Assembly: GCA_035319185.1 (NCBI GenBank)
Contig: DATHDF010000105.1
Span: forward strand, 1 to 6,641
Direction of reading: 5' to 3'
Origin: Fen-1308 sp035319185
GTDB taxonomy: Bacteria > Nitrospirota > Thermodesulfovibrionia > Thermodesulfovibrionales > Dissulfurispiraceae
DNA: 6,641 bases
Shown: positions 5,819 to 6,641 of the stretch, piece by piece
How positions within the stretch are numbered: the stretch's first letter is position 1
Layout of the letters: every line of letters begins with the position of its first letter
Notes under the pieces: model-generated
Database searches by the model: none
What the model was told of the DNA's origin: nothing
Seen by the model: the letters and a program-made list of their open reading frames with translations, nothing else
Program-made: the position numbers and the translations under genes

Positions 5819-6641
5819 ATGATAACGCATCAGGAAGCCCCAAGTAATCCCCTTGCCAGAATTCTCATCGTCGAAGACGACCTGATGGAACAGAAACTCA
5901 TGTCGGCCAACTTCTTGCGCCACGGCTATATCTGCGAAACCGTGTCGAGGGGGGGCGATGCCGTTGCAAGGGCCAGGTTATTCAATCCTGACATCATCCT
6001 TCTGGATGTGCTGCTTCCGGATATCGACGGCATTCAGACATGCAAGCAGTTGAAATCGGTGGAAGAAATACGACATATCCCGATTATCTCAATCACTGGA
6101 GCGGACGACAGAAAACTGCGTCTTGACTGCCTAGATGCAGGGGCGAATGACTTTATCAACAAGCCGGTAGACTTTGCTGAGCTGCTCATCAGGATCAGAA
6201 ACCTCGTTCAGCTAAAACAGTTCGAGGACATCAAGGTAAAGCACGCAATCCTCGCAGAATCCCTCAAGGCGATCGAGGCCGCAAAGAGGGAATGGGAACA
6301 GAGCATGGATTGCATTAAAGATGCTGTGCTATTGATCGATGCGAACGGTCTTCTGCTGCGCTGCAACAAGGCATTAAGCACCCTGACAGGGAAAACGTAT
6401 CGTGACCTTTTGAACCAATCCTGGCAGGACGTCCTGAACGTCGGTGGGTTCACAATGACACCCGGTGCTTCGGATTGTGTAGAATACAGCCATTCATCAG
6501 GCCGCTATTTTTCATTCTCGGCTTATGACGTTTCGGACAGGTCCCATTCTTTAGCAACAGTTTCTATTATAACTCTCCACGATATTACAGACCGGAAAAA
6601 GGCCCAGGACGAGCTTATGCAAAGCAGGATGAACCTGCAAA
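5819..6641 (+). CDS. REC-PAS signalling protein, N-terminal part (runs off window)
   Basis: The window holds 274 codons. Residues about 14-135 form a response-regulator receiver domain: acidic pocket E19/D20/D21 (ILIVEDD), phospho-acceptor D63 (ILLDVLLPDIDG), switch T93 (ISITGADD) and K115-P116. All key residues are present, so it should be phosphorylated by a partner kinase. A charged helical linker (about 133-160) leads to a PAS domain (about 160-260: DAVLLIDANGLLLRCNKAL) that closes with HDITDRKKAQDEL, the usual PAC end before a further PAS or a histidine-kinase dimerisation helix. The missing part is therefore probably a histidine kinase or other output module. There is no signal peptide or membrane segment, so it is cytosolic. 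ATG 5819 is the only sensible start, with TAA in frame at 5813-5815; it lacks a Shine-Dalgarno. The gene is divergent from selD. Signal and output are unknown. Confidence 0.9.
   Translation, partial: MITHQEAPSNPLARILIVEDDLMEQKLMSANFLRHGYICETVSRGGDAVARARLFNPDIILLDVLLPDIDGIQTCKQLKSVEEIRHIPIISITGADDRKLRLDCLDAGANDFINKPVDFAELLIRIRNLVQLKQFEDIKVKHAILAESLKAIEAAKREWEQSMDCIKDAVLLIDANGLLLRCNKALSTLTGKTYRDLLNQSWQDVLNVGGFTMTPGASDCVEYSHSSGRYFSFSAYDVSDRSHSLATVSIITLHDITDRKKAQDELMQSRMNLQ

Noticed and set aside
5684..5923. A separate 79-residue minus-strand protein upstream of selD.
   Set aside because: Its last 13 residues are the true SelD N-terminus before Sec14. The rest is an upstream extension antisense to the REC-PAS gene with no ribosome site.

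Overview
The window looks like chromosomal core sequence from a GC-moderate bacterium that uses selenocysteine. The gene order dnaG, rpoD, tRNA(CAT), C4 zinc-ribbon coiled-coil protein, together with a selenocysteine-type selD, suggests Desulfobacterota, Nitrospirota or a relative. That placement is an inference from gene content and was not tested.

Left part (1-3687, all + strand): the 3' two thirds of dnaG (primase) is followed after 42 bp by rpoD (primary sigma factor), which starts at TTG behind a strong Shine-Dalgarno. A consensus-like sigma-70 promoter then serves a tRNA with anticodon CAT. A short gap follows, then a GTG-started gene for a coiled-coil zinc-ribbon protein. No clear intrinsic terminator separates the tRNA from that gene, so the two may be co-transcribed.

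Middle and right part (3788-5725): a LysR-type regulator (+) and selD (-) converge so tightly that their stop codons are adjacent. selD is not truncated. Its frame continues upstream through an in-frame TGA (5686-5684) that sits exactly where the family has its catalytic Cys/Sec. A bacterial SECIS-like hairpin lies at the expected distance behind it. The complete product is 336 residues with Sec14. The LysR protein probably belongs to the group of LysR regulators associated with selenium metabolism.

Right end (5819-6641, +): a divergent gene encodes the start of a REC-PAS signalling protein that runs off the window. Its putative promoter overlaps that of selD. It also shares an identically spaced layout with the lysR promoter region (AATTTCTTT, 17 bp, TATA[G/C]T, 9 bp, ATG). 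Both genes lack a Shine-Dalgarno, so their mRNAs may be nearly leaderless.

No mobile elements, CRISPR arrays or gene-free stretches over 300 bp were seen. I found no wholly new multigene system. The most informative points are the recoded selD, its selenium-linked neighbours, the shared promoter layout, and the competing GGGCCC segments around the tRNA.
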